A stretch of 16,748 nucleotides of DNA from Anaerobacillus sp. (lineage in GTDB: Bacteria > Bacillota > Bacilli > Bacillales_H > Anaerobacillaceae): the NCBI GenBank assembly GCA_007120055.1, contig SKOL01000302.1, forward strand, positions 1 through 16,748, given 5' to 3'. A program made the position numbers and the translations under genes. Every line of letters begins with the position of its first letter. Position 1 is the first letter of the stretch. Below, piece by piece: positions 1 through 6,205 of the stretch. Below the pieces are notes generated by a model that searched no databases, was not told the origin of the DNA, and saw only the letters and a program-made list of their open reading frames with translations.

Positions 1-211
1 ACTCATTATTCATTTCAACGAGTATTCTGCCGTGGTCTTCATCTATAGTTAACCTTTTCAGGTCGCTGGGTCCATTTATTATCCCTTCTGAATAAAGATA
101 CCCGATTGCCCAATCATCAAGGTCGGCTTTTGTTAACTGGAACGTCGCCAGCTCATTTCCATCGATGAAAAGCGTAACCGGGTATTCATCCGGACAAAAC
201 TTTCGAGTCAT
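1..211 (-). CDS. fdhD: FdhD-family sulfurtransferase for formate dehydrogenase maturation (N-terminal part only)
   Basis: The first 70 codons are present and the rest lies beyond the left edge. The translation contains EYPVTLFIDGNELATF followed by LDDWAIGYLYSEGIING, which matches the conserved N-terminal FdhD pattern (E-x-P-hydrophobic, NG/GNE, then GxLxSEGII). FdhD proteins are known to pass sulfur from IscS-type cysteine desulfurase to the molybdenum cofactor of formate dehydrogenase in the cytoplasm; the conserved cysteines of the family would lie outside the window. The ATG at 211 follows an AGGGGGGG run at a suitable distance. The ATG three bases upstream is in another frame and stops within ten codons. 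Only about eight residues precede the conserved block, so the N-terminus is short for the family. Assignment rests on pattern memory; a shortened FdhD paralogue is also possible. Confidence 0.82.
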   Translation of the reverse strand, partial: MTRKFCPDEYPVTLFIDGNELATFQLTKADLDDWAIGYLYSEGIINGPSDLKRLTIDEDHGRILVEMNNE

Positions 212-753
212 CCATATCCCCCCCCTAAGTTCAATGAGCGCGTTTGCAAAAGTAACCGCTTTCTTTCAACCCCATTGTAAAACTGACTAATTAATTAGAT
301 ACATTTCTGAACATTCACATTGTTTAACGCTCAATTTAGTTTATAAGAAAAATAATAGTATGCTTGTTTTTAATCATCTCACCATTTCCCAACTACAAGC
401 CCTATTATTTTTTTAGAACTGATATAAGAGTAGCATGTTAAATTGTTTCTTTTCTGTGACATTCATCACGCTTTGAAATGAAGCGTTTACTAACATTTGT
501 TATAACACAGATATCATTTTTAAACAAAAGTGAAACAGAAGAAAAACGTTGTATTTTTTCCTCCTTCTTTCTTTTTCCGTAGATTAAATAAGGGCTTTTC
601 AAAATTCCACTTTTCACACAGTGTTATTTTAATATAATAATAAGTTTTAAAAAGTTCACAATATGTTCAAATTATTTTCGACACTATTTTTAAAGTTCGA
701 CAATTTCACATTACATATATATTACTTTTCGTATTAAAATAGACTTATACATC
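212..753. other. AT-rich intergenic region between fdhD and repeat copy A
   Basis: No coding region with a convincing ribosome binding site is visible on either strand. Upstream signals for fdhD must lie here, but I cannot pick a single -10/-35 pair with confidence. The only clear site-like element is the TGTGA-N6-TCACG sequence at 455-470, which partly overlaps a short inverted repeat (ACGCTT at 468-473, AAGCGT at 481-486). From about 600 the sequence is extremely AT-rich. Confidence 0.6.
455..470. promoter_or_regulatory. Candidate Fnr/Crp-family binding site
   Basis: TGTGACATTCATCACG matches the symmetric TGTGA-N6-TCACA box of the Crp/Fnr family at nine of ten defined bases. Bacillus Fnr is known to use this consensus for anaerobic activation. 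The site sits about 245 bp upstream of the fdhD start, and a formate dehydrogenase maturation gene would be a sensible anaerobic target. No good -10 box is found at the spacing expected for Fnr activation, so function is inference. Confidence 0.35.
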
Positions 754-1067
754 TTTCATACAAAACCCGCATGACGATATTCCGTCACCATTTAACGTGT
801 AAAAGAACGAGCGATTTCCTTCTCTTCGCTGTAAAGCTACTGACTTCAATCACATCGTGTCCCCCCGCTACTTAGCATTGGCTTCGTGCTGCTTTGCGAC
901 GAGTAACCGCAGGAGCAACTTCTATCGAATGTTAGAGGCTTGTTCAGGAAATCTCTCGATCTTTTTTCATACCAAACGCTCATGGCGGTATCACGTTACT
1001 GTAAAACATATAAAAGTCTGGCGGGCGCACAGCCTAACCAACAAACCACAAACCAACTGTCCAACTA
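754..1067 (+). repeat. Dispersed hairpin repeat, copy A
   Basis: Same family as 7654-7908 and 11466-11630. The copy begins with TTTCATACAAAACCCGCATG, goes through a small TGACG/CGTCA hairpin (773-787), and then has a long inverted repeat: left arm 801-820 (AAAAGAACGAGCGATTTCCT) and right arm 946-965, complementary at 18 of 20 positions. The right arm is followed by a second, diverged copy of the CATACAAAACC leader (about 968-990) and a G-poor tail of CCTAACCAAC-type words (about 1031-1067). The loop is about 125 nt, longer than in the other copies. The tail ends just before the ribosome binding site of the deacetylase gene. Confidence 0.75.
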
Positions 1068-1090
1068 TTACATACAAAGGATTTGAAACT

Positions 1091-1984
1091 ATGATTCGAA
1101 ACATTATTTTATTTGTAACTATCGGACTAATGATTTTCTTTAGTTTTCTTTTGTTTAATTTTAATAAAAACAATACTGTTATGACTGTAAATGATCACAC
1201 ATATATAACGAAAAGTAATTTGGCGCTAAAAATGACAGAGCCTCCTTCCTTTCTTAAAACTGCTGATGATTTAATGGAAAAAGTGAAGCTCATCATGGAA
1301 AATCAATACCCTAAACCGATTCGATGGGGCGAAAGTGTAAATGGGGTCATTCAAAAAATTGATACAGATGAAAAAGTGATCGCATTGACATTCGATGCAT
1401 GCGGTGGAGACTTTGGAAGTGGATACGATAAGGAATTAATCAACTTTTTAATTGACGAGGGAATTCCGGCTACTTTATTTATTAATAGTCGTTGGATAGA
1501 GGCTAACCTTGAGCAATTCCACTATTTAGCTTCGGTGGATATTTTCCAAATTGAAAATCATGGTACTGAACATCGCCCGCTATCTGTGAACGGAGGAACT
1601 GCTTGGGGTATCCAAGGTACAACAAGTGTAGAAGAAGTGGTCACTGAAGTTATAACAAATTATAAAATGATTAAAGAACTCACTGGTCACGAGGCGCGTT
1701 ATTTTCGTTCAGGAACAGCTTTTTATGATGATGTTGCTGTTCAAATTGTTACCGACTTAGGGATGAAAGTTGTCAATTACGACATTCTCGGAGATGCAGG
1801 AGCGACTTTTTCAGCCTCCCAAGTACGGAACGCTCTATTGAGAGCCAACCCAGGATCTATTGCTTTATTACATATGAACCAACCGTCGAGCGGAACTGCC
1901 GCAGGTGTGAAAGTAGCGATCCCAAAATTAAGAGAACAAGGCTTCACTTTTGTTACTCTTGAACAAGGTTTTAAATTAGAGTAA
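1091..1984 (+). CDS. Membrane-anchored polysaccharide deacetylase (NodB fold, TFDACGG type)
   Basis: 297 residues. Residues 4-23 form an N-terminal membrane anchor, followed by a linker and a NodB/CE4-type domain from about residue 95. Motif 1 is TFDACGG (100-106) instead of the usual TFDDG, keeping one Asp (D102). The metal-binding motif is NHGTEHRP, with H157 and H161. FRSG with R206 and LLHMNQP with H261 correspond to the later motifs. Enzymes of this family remove N- or O-acetyl groups from peptidoglycan or other glycans outside the membrane; the substrate here is unknown. I choose ATG 1091 because AAAGGA (1076-1081) lies nine bases upstream. The open frame runs back to 857 but only through repeat copy A, giving unprotein-like sequence. 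It is a single gene with no partner nearby. Confidence 0.85.
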   Translation: MIRNIILFVTIGLMIFFSFLLFNFNKNNTVMTVNDHTYITKSNLALKMTEPPSFLKTADDLMEKVKLIMENQYPKPIRWGESVNGVIQKIDTDEKVIALTFDACGGDFGSGYDKELINFLIDEGIPATLFINSRWIEANLEQFHYLASVDIFQIENHGTEHRPLSVNGGTAWGIQGTTSVEEVVTEVITNYKMIKELTGHEARYFRSGTAFYDDVAVQIVTDLGMKVVNYDILGDAGATFSASQVRNALLRANPGSIALLHMNQPSSGTAAGVKVAIPKLREQGFTFVTLEQGFKLE

Positions 1985-1985
1985 G

Positions 1986-2000
1986 ATAAGCTACTATTTT
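1986..2000 (+). repeat. 15-bp direct repeat, left copy
   Basis: ATAAGCTACTATTTT occurs here, right after the deacetylase stop codon, and again without change at 2160-2174. The two copies bracket the palindrome at 2013-2126. They could mark an insertion or a local duplication; they do not abut the palindrome ends exactly (12 bp gap on the left, 33 bp on the right). Confidence 0.7.
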
Positions 2001-2012
2001 TATTTTATTGAG

Positions 2013-2126
2013 TGAATTTCATAATTACCCAAAACGAGCCACATCACGCAATATATAGTTTGCGAATGGTATTGACGCAACTATATATTGATCTTAGTGG
2101 CGAAATTATATTAATTATGAAATTCA
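2013..2126. repeat. 114-bp imperfect palindrome (MITE-like stem-loop)
   Basis: The outer arms TGAATTTCATAATTA (2013-2027) and TAATTATGAAATTCA (2112-2126) are perfectly complementary over 15 bp. The inner arms CAATATATAGTTTGCG (2049-2064) and CGCAACTATATATTG (2076-2090) pair except for one bulged T, leaving an 11-nt loop. Between them only GCCAC/GTGGC pairs well. It carries no coding capacity. It sits between the deacetylase gene and the 58-codon gene and has no T-run typical of a terminator at its right end. Confidence 0.75.
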
Positions 2127-2159
2127 TTAATTACAAAACTATAGTCAAATACTCTTCCT

Positions 2160-2174
2160 ATAAGCTACTATTTT
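2160..2174 (+). repeat. 15-bp direct repeat, right copy
   Basis: Identical to 1986-2000, giving a spacing of exactly 174 bp between copies. This copy falls in the region where the promoter of the 58-codon gene would be expected. Confidence 0.7.
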
Positions 2175-2213
2175 GAATACGTTATTGTAAGAAGTCTTAA
2201 GGAGGGTTACAAA

Positions 2214-2390
2214 ATGACTAGTAAAGATTTCCATGAGCTTATGGACTTACTCGATCAAATCGAAGAAATAGTTAAACTGTATCCTGCCTTTTCATACATT
2301 CATGTTAATATACTTAATACACGATATGAACTGATAAAAAGGTATTCAGAAGGAAACTTTCAGAGTGACGACAAACCAACAAACTATTAG
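2214..2390 (+). CDS. Unrecognised 58-residue protein
   Basis: ATG at 2214 follows a strong ribosome binding site, AAGGAGGG, about eight bases upstream. This is the main evidence that the frame is real. The product begins MTSKDFHELMDLLDQIEEIV and is predicted to be mostly helical, soluble and acidic in the first half, with aromatic residues in the middle (YPAFSYIHVN) and a second helix NTRYELIKRYSEG. There is no signal peptide, membrane segment or cysteine. The two-helix layout faintly recalls Spo0E-like phosphatase regulators, but their S-x-x-x-D signature is absent. Its last codons and stop are part of the hairpin at 2371-2406. Function unknown. Confidence 0.6.
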   Translation: MTSKDFHELMDLLDQIEEIVKLYPAFSYIHVNILNTRYELIKRYSEGNFQSDDKPTNY

Positions 2391-2406
2391 GGGTTTGTTG
2401 GTTTGT
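2371..2406. repeat. Perfect 14-bp inverted repeat at the end of the 58-codon gene
   Basis: ACAAACCAACAAAC (2371-2384) pairs perfectly with GTTTGTTGGTTTGT (2393-2406) around an 8-nt loop that contains the stop codon of the 58-codon gene. It lies between convergent genes, so a transcription-stop role is plausible. However, no T-run follows the stem on either strand. The CCAAC/AAACC words resemble the tails of the dispersed repeat family. Confidence 0.65.
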
Positions 2407-2490
2407 TGGCTAGTGGAAAGGAAAGCGAGCAACTATTACATTTTAAATAGTGAAACTACAACTTCATGATTTTTCACAGAAAAGTTAAAG

Positions 2491-3666
2491 TTATGTACGC
2501 GCCGCCCGCTCTGCACTGTTAACGATTTGTTTTTGATATAAATCTTCTATTTTGTCACTACTATAACCTAACAAATTGTTAAGAACTTCATTCGTATGTT
2601 CACCGATTATTGGCGGATCACTACATTTACTTAATTTCTGTAAATAAAAAGTAGAGATCGTCGTCTTTGTACTGTTTTCTGAAATTAATTGACGATCCTT
2701 TAAAAATGGAAAGTTATTTATCTCATCAACTTCTAAAATAGGTGCCATACAACAATCTACTTCAAATGAAAAGTTCGTCCACTCTATCAATGTTCTACTT
2801 TCAAAAAATTCAGTTATTTGATTATAAAATTGGACATTTTCCTTCTTATTTGCACCGTGTAAAGCGATCCACTCTTCTTTACCAACAGCTTCACAAAAAT
2901 TTCTCCAAAATTTAAGCTCTAAAGCACCTAACGCAACATAACGGCCATCTTTCGTTTTGTAATTAGAGTAACAAACAAGGTCGCCATTAAGCTCAGGAAC
3001 ACCACGATATACTCCACCCTCCCTATAATGAACATAGTTTGTGCTCATGATAGAGACAAGTGGGTCAGTAAGCGATAAATCGATGTATGTACCTTCTTGT
3101 GTTTGATTTCTTCTTATAATCGCTGCTAAAATTTCCTCCGTACACTGAAAAGCTCCTAAGTGATCAGCAAGCTGAACAGACGGTGTGATCGGTTTCCCAT
3201 CATCACCCTTTAACTGGGATAAGACACCGCTGATAGCTAAATAATTTAAGTCATGACTTCCTAATTGTTCCATCTCACCACTTTGACCATATCCCGATAT
3301 TGAGCAATAAATAATATCTTCCTTTTCTTTTTTTACCGTTTCATAATCTAATCCTAATCGCTTCATCACCGTTGGACGAAAACTCTCAACGACGACATCT
3401 GCAGTCTTAATTAGTTGTAATGCTACCTCTTGTCCTTCCTCGCTTTTCAAGTCGATGGCAATGCTCTTTTTATTACGGTTATTCGCTAAATAAAGCAATC
3501 CTGTTTCATCTTTTTTAATACCGATATGACGACTTGGCTCTCCTTCAATCGGTTCAACGACAATCACTTCTGCTCCTTTGTCAGCAAGCCTCATTGTCGC
3601 ATACGGACCTGGTAAGTACTTACTAAAATCAATGACACGAATTCCTGATAGTAAAATGTTTATCAC
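2491..3666 (-). CDS. Family III CoA-transferase, alpha-methylacyl-CoA racemase (AMACR)-like
   Basis: 391 residues from a GTG at 3666. The N-terminal block GIRVIDFSKYLPGPYATMRL and GAEVIVVEP are typical of CaiB/BaiF/AMACR proteins. NRNKKSIAIDLK (63-74) is the CoA-binding stretch, and GSHDLNYLAISGVLS carries the histidine position used by AMACR (about H138). LADHLGAFQ supplies the conserved aspartate (D168). Members either move CoA between acyl groups or invert the 2-methyl stereocentre of acyl-CoA esters; the AMACR-like His-Asp pair favours the racemase-like branch. The GTG directly abuts its AAAGGGA ribosome binding site, so the true start may be the in-frame ATT at 3657, giving MLLSGIR. dedA lies 63 bp upstream on the same strand. 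The substrate is unknown. Confidence 0.85.
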   Translation of the reverse strand: MINILLSGIRVIDFSKYLPGPYATMRLADKGAEVIVVEPIEGEPSRHIGIKKDETGLLYLANNRNKKSIAIDLKSEEGQEVALQLIKTADVVVESFRPTVMKRLGLDYETVKKEKEDIIYCSISGYGQSGEMEQLGSHDLNYLAISGVLSQLKGDDGKPITPSVQLADHLGAFQCTEEILAAIIRRNQTQEGTYIDLSLTDPLVSIMSTNYVHYREGGVYRGVPELNGDLVCYSNYKTKDGRYVALGALELKFWRNFCEAVGKEEWIALHGANKKENVQFYNQITEFFESRTLIEWTNFSFEVDCCMAPILEVDEINNFPFLKDRQLISENSTKTTISTFYLQKLSKCSDPPIIGEHTNEVLNNLLGYSSDKIEDLYQKQIVNSAERAART

Positions 3667-3694
3667 TCCCTTTAATTCATTTTTTATAGGAGGC

Positions 3695-3738
3695 CCCCAT
3701 TAACTTTATAAAAACAATTGACTCAATTTTTAATGGGG
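3695..3738. repeat. Short inverted repeat between dedA and the CoA-transferase gene
   Basis: CCCCATTAA (3695-3703) and TTAATGGGG (3730-3738) are exact complements with 26 bases between them. The right arm includes the dedA stop codon. The loop is long and there is no T-run, so any role (transcript stability, partial termination) is speculative. Confidence 0.35.
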
Positions 3739-4326
3739 AAGTTGTTGTTTTACTTGCCTCCGTTTTCGATTAAACCAATTAATTGCAAACGATCCGAGAC
3801 TTATAATAAAAATCGCCCCAACAGTCACATAAATTGAAAGATCTTCATGTAACCCAGTTATTCTCCCTAAGCTAAAAAAAAGACTAAACCAAATAAACGC
3901 GGTCGAATATGAAAGTAATGCAAAACGGAAATAGGAAAGACGCATCATACCATACAAAAATGGCACAAAGTTTCTCACTCCAGGGATGAAGTAACTAATA
4001 ATTAATGAATAAACGTGGTATTTTTTTATGAGGTGTATCGCTTTACGAATCGATGATTTTGTACCACTTTTTTTCTTTAAATAAGCTACTAACTTTCCTC
4101 CTAACAACCTACCTAACAAATAACTTGTTGATAAACTAGCTACTATCCCTAGATACCCGATCACAAAAACTTTCTCAAATTGTAAATAAGGAGTCGTTGA
4201 TAAGTAACCGACAGTTGTTACAATAACTTCATTAGGGATCGGCACACCAAACATACCAAGCCAAAGCCAGAGGAAAATCCCGATATATCCTAGTTCACTT
4301 ATGATGTATAAAATTTCTGACTCCAT
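3730..4326 (-). CDS. DedA-family membrane protein (VTT/SNARE-associated type)
   Basis: 198 residues, strongly hydrophobic. The N-terminal re-entrant region carries FGVPIPNE with the conserved acidic residue E33. The second conserved block, FIPGVRNFVPFLYGMMRLSYFRF (113-135), has the family arginine R118. Further membrane helices lie near 137-153 and 164-185, and the tail is basic (NRKRRQ). DedA proteins act in the cytoplasmic membrane, and several are now linked to recycling of undecaprenyl phosphate or other lipid transport; some are needed for pH and envelope-stress tolerance. Which lipid this one moves cannot be read from sequence. ATG 4326 is preceded by GGAG six bases upstream. The 5' side is occupied by the structured element at 4344-4495. 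Confidence 0.88.
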   Translation of the reverse strand: MESEILYIISELGYIGIFLWLWLGMFGVPIPNEVIVTTVGYLSTTPYLQFEKVFVIGYLGIVASLSTSYLLGRLLGGKLVAYLKKKSGTKSSIRKAIHLIKKYHVYSLIISYFIPGVRNFVPFLYGMMRLSYFRFALLSYSTAFIWFSLFFSLGRITGLHEDLSIYVTVGAIFIISLGSFAINWFNRKRRQVKQQLPH

Positions 4327-4343
4327 TTGATCTCCTACTTTCT

Positions 4344-4495
4344 ATAAGAAAAGCGTAAGACCCCCGCCTATCGGCGAAAACCTGTGGAAGACCTTCCCGT
4401 AGCGTCTGTTTTTAGACCGTTAGGTAAGGTCAGAAGCGGACGAGCCGATCGTACCTATGGCTAGACAACTTCCCAAGTTTTTTATACTTTCTTAT
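4344..4495. repeat. 152-bp structured intergenic element in front of dedA
   Basis: Terminal inverted repeats ATAAGAAA (4344-4351) and TTTCTTAT (4488-4495) enclose further complementary blocks: ATCGGC near 4370 with GCCGAT near 4444, and GACCTT near 4397 with AAGGTC near 4425. The GC content is well above the surroundings. Words such as TGGAAGACC and GCTAGACA recall hairpin elements I remember scattered between genes in Bacillus genomes; that likeness is from memory and unverified. Read on the minus strand, its end lies only 18 bases upstream of the dedA start codon, so it could be part of the dedA leader. No known riboswitch class is recognised. Confidence 0.55.
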
Positions 4496-4669
4496 CTTGT
4501 AGAGAAAATCTAAAAGAACTTATCACTTCTATTTTATACGGTGGATAGGCCATACGTAAACTAACTTGTCTAATTTTTCTAAAAATTCAAGTGTTATAAT
4601 CATAGAAATAAATCTTTGAATAATTTCCTCGTTCACTTTTCAAAGAAAACATAGGCCATCACCATAAGA

Positions 4670-4709
4670 AAGGCTGTCTCCAAAGTGTCAGACATTTTGG
4701 GACAGCCTT
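4670..4709 (-). terminator. Intrinsic terminator of the GntR-ABC operon
   Basis: AAGGCTGTC...CCAAA pairs with TTTGGGACAGCCTT, and on the minus strand the stem is followed by TTTCTTAT. It lies 34 bases after the last gene of the operon. The same GGCTGTCCC...GGGACAGCC design recurs at 14803-14860. Confidence 0.8.
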
Positions 4710-4742
4710 CTATTAACAATGTCCTAGTAACTAGAAAATTTT

Positions 4743-5453
4743 TTATGGTCTTACATAATCAATATGAATATAGTCTGCAGCACTAATCTCAACATTTGCC
4801 GGCACTTTAATATAAAGAGCATTAGTGCCGACTCTGCTAAGATGACCATCGTAAAACATTCCCTCACCTGTAAATTGAGTGATCGTGAACTCTTTGTGGA
4901 ATTTGGCCATTCTTACTGGTTCTCCCCAAGTACTCCCAATTTCTAACGTCCCATTTTTCATTTCCAACTGCGGTGAGCGCACTAAATGAGTTACATCGAC
5001 ACCCATTGTAAAGTAAGGAGTTGAATAGTGGAAAATATCGACATTTCCATCGTTTGTATCTTTATGCTTTACCCATATTCGCATCGAAGATTGGTCACCT
5101 TGATTTAAATTTAAGTGAAGTGTGGGTTCCTCAAATGAAAAAGTCCATTCGTCTATAGTCAGTAAACCGTCCATTTTTTCTAAATTTCCTTCACGTGTCG
5201 CATTGTAAAAATTATCTTCGATTTCCCTAGCTTCTGCTATACTGACCGTTTTGTCCTCTTCACCTATTGGAAAAACTAAAAGGAAAATGGTTGAAGTTAC
5301 TAATATCGTGATATAGCCTATAAAGATCCATCTAATCGTCTTTACATTGAAGGAGGAAGCCTTTTTTGAAATTTTCTTTATTATTGTTGAGACAACAAAA
5401 ATGATAGCGATAAAGAAAATAAGTTGAATGAGAATTAAACCAATCATATTCAT
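4743..5453 (-). CDS. Unrecognised membrane-anchored protein, fourth gene of the GntR-ABC operon
   Basis: 236 residues. Two membrane segments (about 4-25 and 39-61) are followed by about 170 residues that should face outside. This outer part is rich in short beta-type stretches and hydrophilic residues (for example TLHLNLNQGD and SMRIWVKHKDTNDGN) and has no cysteine or catalytic motif I recognise. Its ATG overlaps the permease stop codon as TAATG, with GGAGGTGA just upstream, so translation is probably coupled to the permease. An accessory or sensing subunit of the transporter is the natural inference, comparable in position to extra subunits in Ytr-type systems. That is inference from gene order only. 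Confidence 0.75.
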   Translation of the reverse strand: MNMIGLILIQLIFFIAIIFVVSTIIKKISKKASSFNVKTIRWIFIGYITILVTSTIFLLVFPIGEEDKTVSIAEAREIEDNFYNATREGNLEKMDGLLTIDEWTFSFEEPTLHLNLNQGDQSSMRIWVKHKDTNDGNVDIFHYSTPYFTMGVDVTHLVRSPQLEMKNGTLEIGSTWGEPVRMAKFHKEFTITQFTGEGMFYDGHLSRVGTNALYIKVPANVEISAADYIHIDYVRP

Positions 5454-6205
5454 TATTTTCTCACCTCCATTTTATCCGTTAAAAATATCGAACCTATATA
5501 AACAAGAGTAATTGCAACAAATGCTTTCACAAGAAACAAAACCGGTGACGTTTCTAGTGCGAAAAATTTTACTAACTGGCCTAATGCTCCCTCTCCTTGC
5601 ATTCGTCCTTCGATAAACAATAAACCGATAAAAACTAGTGGTAGTAAAAATACAAAAATCTTACTCATTTGTATAAGAACACCGACTAAGTAACCTAATG
5701 CTCCAAAAAGTGACACATAAAGGATGCTCACGATTATACCAAGCACTAATTCTGAGAGTGAAATTGACGCACTACCGGCAAGATTTTCAACTGAAAAGTA
5801 ATAATACACAATGACTTTTAATAACGAGCCTGCAAGCATCGCCGTGAATCCTGCAATGGCAGTCGCCGTCATTAAAAAAGCGATATTTGATAAATTACTC
5901 GTCAATCGATTGGTAACAAACGCGAAATCTCCATCTTTGGAAGTTTTTGAGTTTAACGTAATTCCACTCGTAAACGCCCAAACCATTGTAAAAATGATGA
6001 TCAAATTCCCTGTATAGTAGTTAATATTTAACGATACATTAAATATACTTGTGCCGCTCTGTCCAGTACCCAAAAATGCGGAAAAAAGTAAGGCAAATAA
6101 CTGTGTCATTAGCAGGGAAGTAAAAATACCGTAATGCGCTTTTAACTTAAAGAAGTATTGCTTCTTTGCCACAGAGATAACATTAGCTTCTTGTAAAAAC
6201 ATCAT
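5453..6205 (-). CDS. ABC transporter permease subunit
   Basis: 250 residues with about six membrane helices (roughly 28-48, 65-82, 105-130, 148-175, 180-200, 222-243). The short cytoplasmic N-terminus, the TSGITLNSKTSKDGDFAFV loop after the second helix and the overall layout fit ABC-2-type permeases of small Gram-positive exporters. The gene starts inside the 3' end of the ATPase gene (23-bp overlap) and ends in a TAATG overlap with the next gene, which marks it as the membrane partner of that ATPase. The likely role is export or envelope defence, as in Ytr-like systems; the substrate is unknown. Confidence 0.85.
   Translation of the reverse strand: MMFLQEANVISVAKKQYFFKLKAHYGIFTSLLMTQLFALLFSAFLGTGQSGTSIFNVSLNINYYTGNLIIIFTMVWAFTSGITLNSKTSKDGDFAFVTNRLTSNLSNIAFLMTATAIAGFTAMLAGSLLKVIVYYYFSVENLAGSASISLSELVLGIIVSILYVSLFGALGYLVGVLIQMSKIFVFLLPLVFIGLLFIEGRMQGEGALGQLVKFFALETSPVLFLVKAFVAITLVYIGSIFLTDKMEVRK

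Noticed and set aside
468..486. CcpA (cre) site near ACGCTT-N7-AAGCGT
   Set aside because: The spacing does not fit the TGNAARCG-type cre consensus.
857..1090. N-terminal 78 residues of the long deacetylase frame
   Set aside because: It is translation of repeat copy A, has no ribosome binding site, and places the membrane anchor in the middle of the protein.
2214..2390. Spo0E-like phosphatase regulator
   Set aside because: The two-helix layout is similar, but the signature Ser-x-x-x-Asp segment is missing and the alignment slips by one residue.
2371..2406. Standard intrinsic terminator
   Set aside because: The stem is perfect, but no T-run follows on either strand.
4344..4495. Known riboswitch or 6S-type RNA
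   Set aside because: None of the riboswitch or RNA core motifs I know is visible; only general hairpin structure is supported.
4670..4709. Insertion sequence end
   Set aside because: The inverted repeat is contiguous, followed by T residues and next to a gene stop codon, so a terminator explains it; no transposase is present.
4764..4946. Plus-strand frame of 60 codons inside the fourth operon gene
   Set aside because: It is the shadow of the minus-strand gene, with no ribosome binding site and unprotein-like composition; similar shadows occur inside the other large genes.
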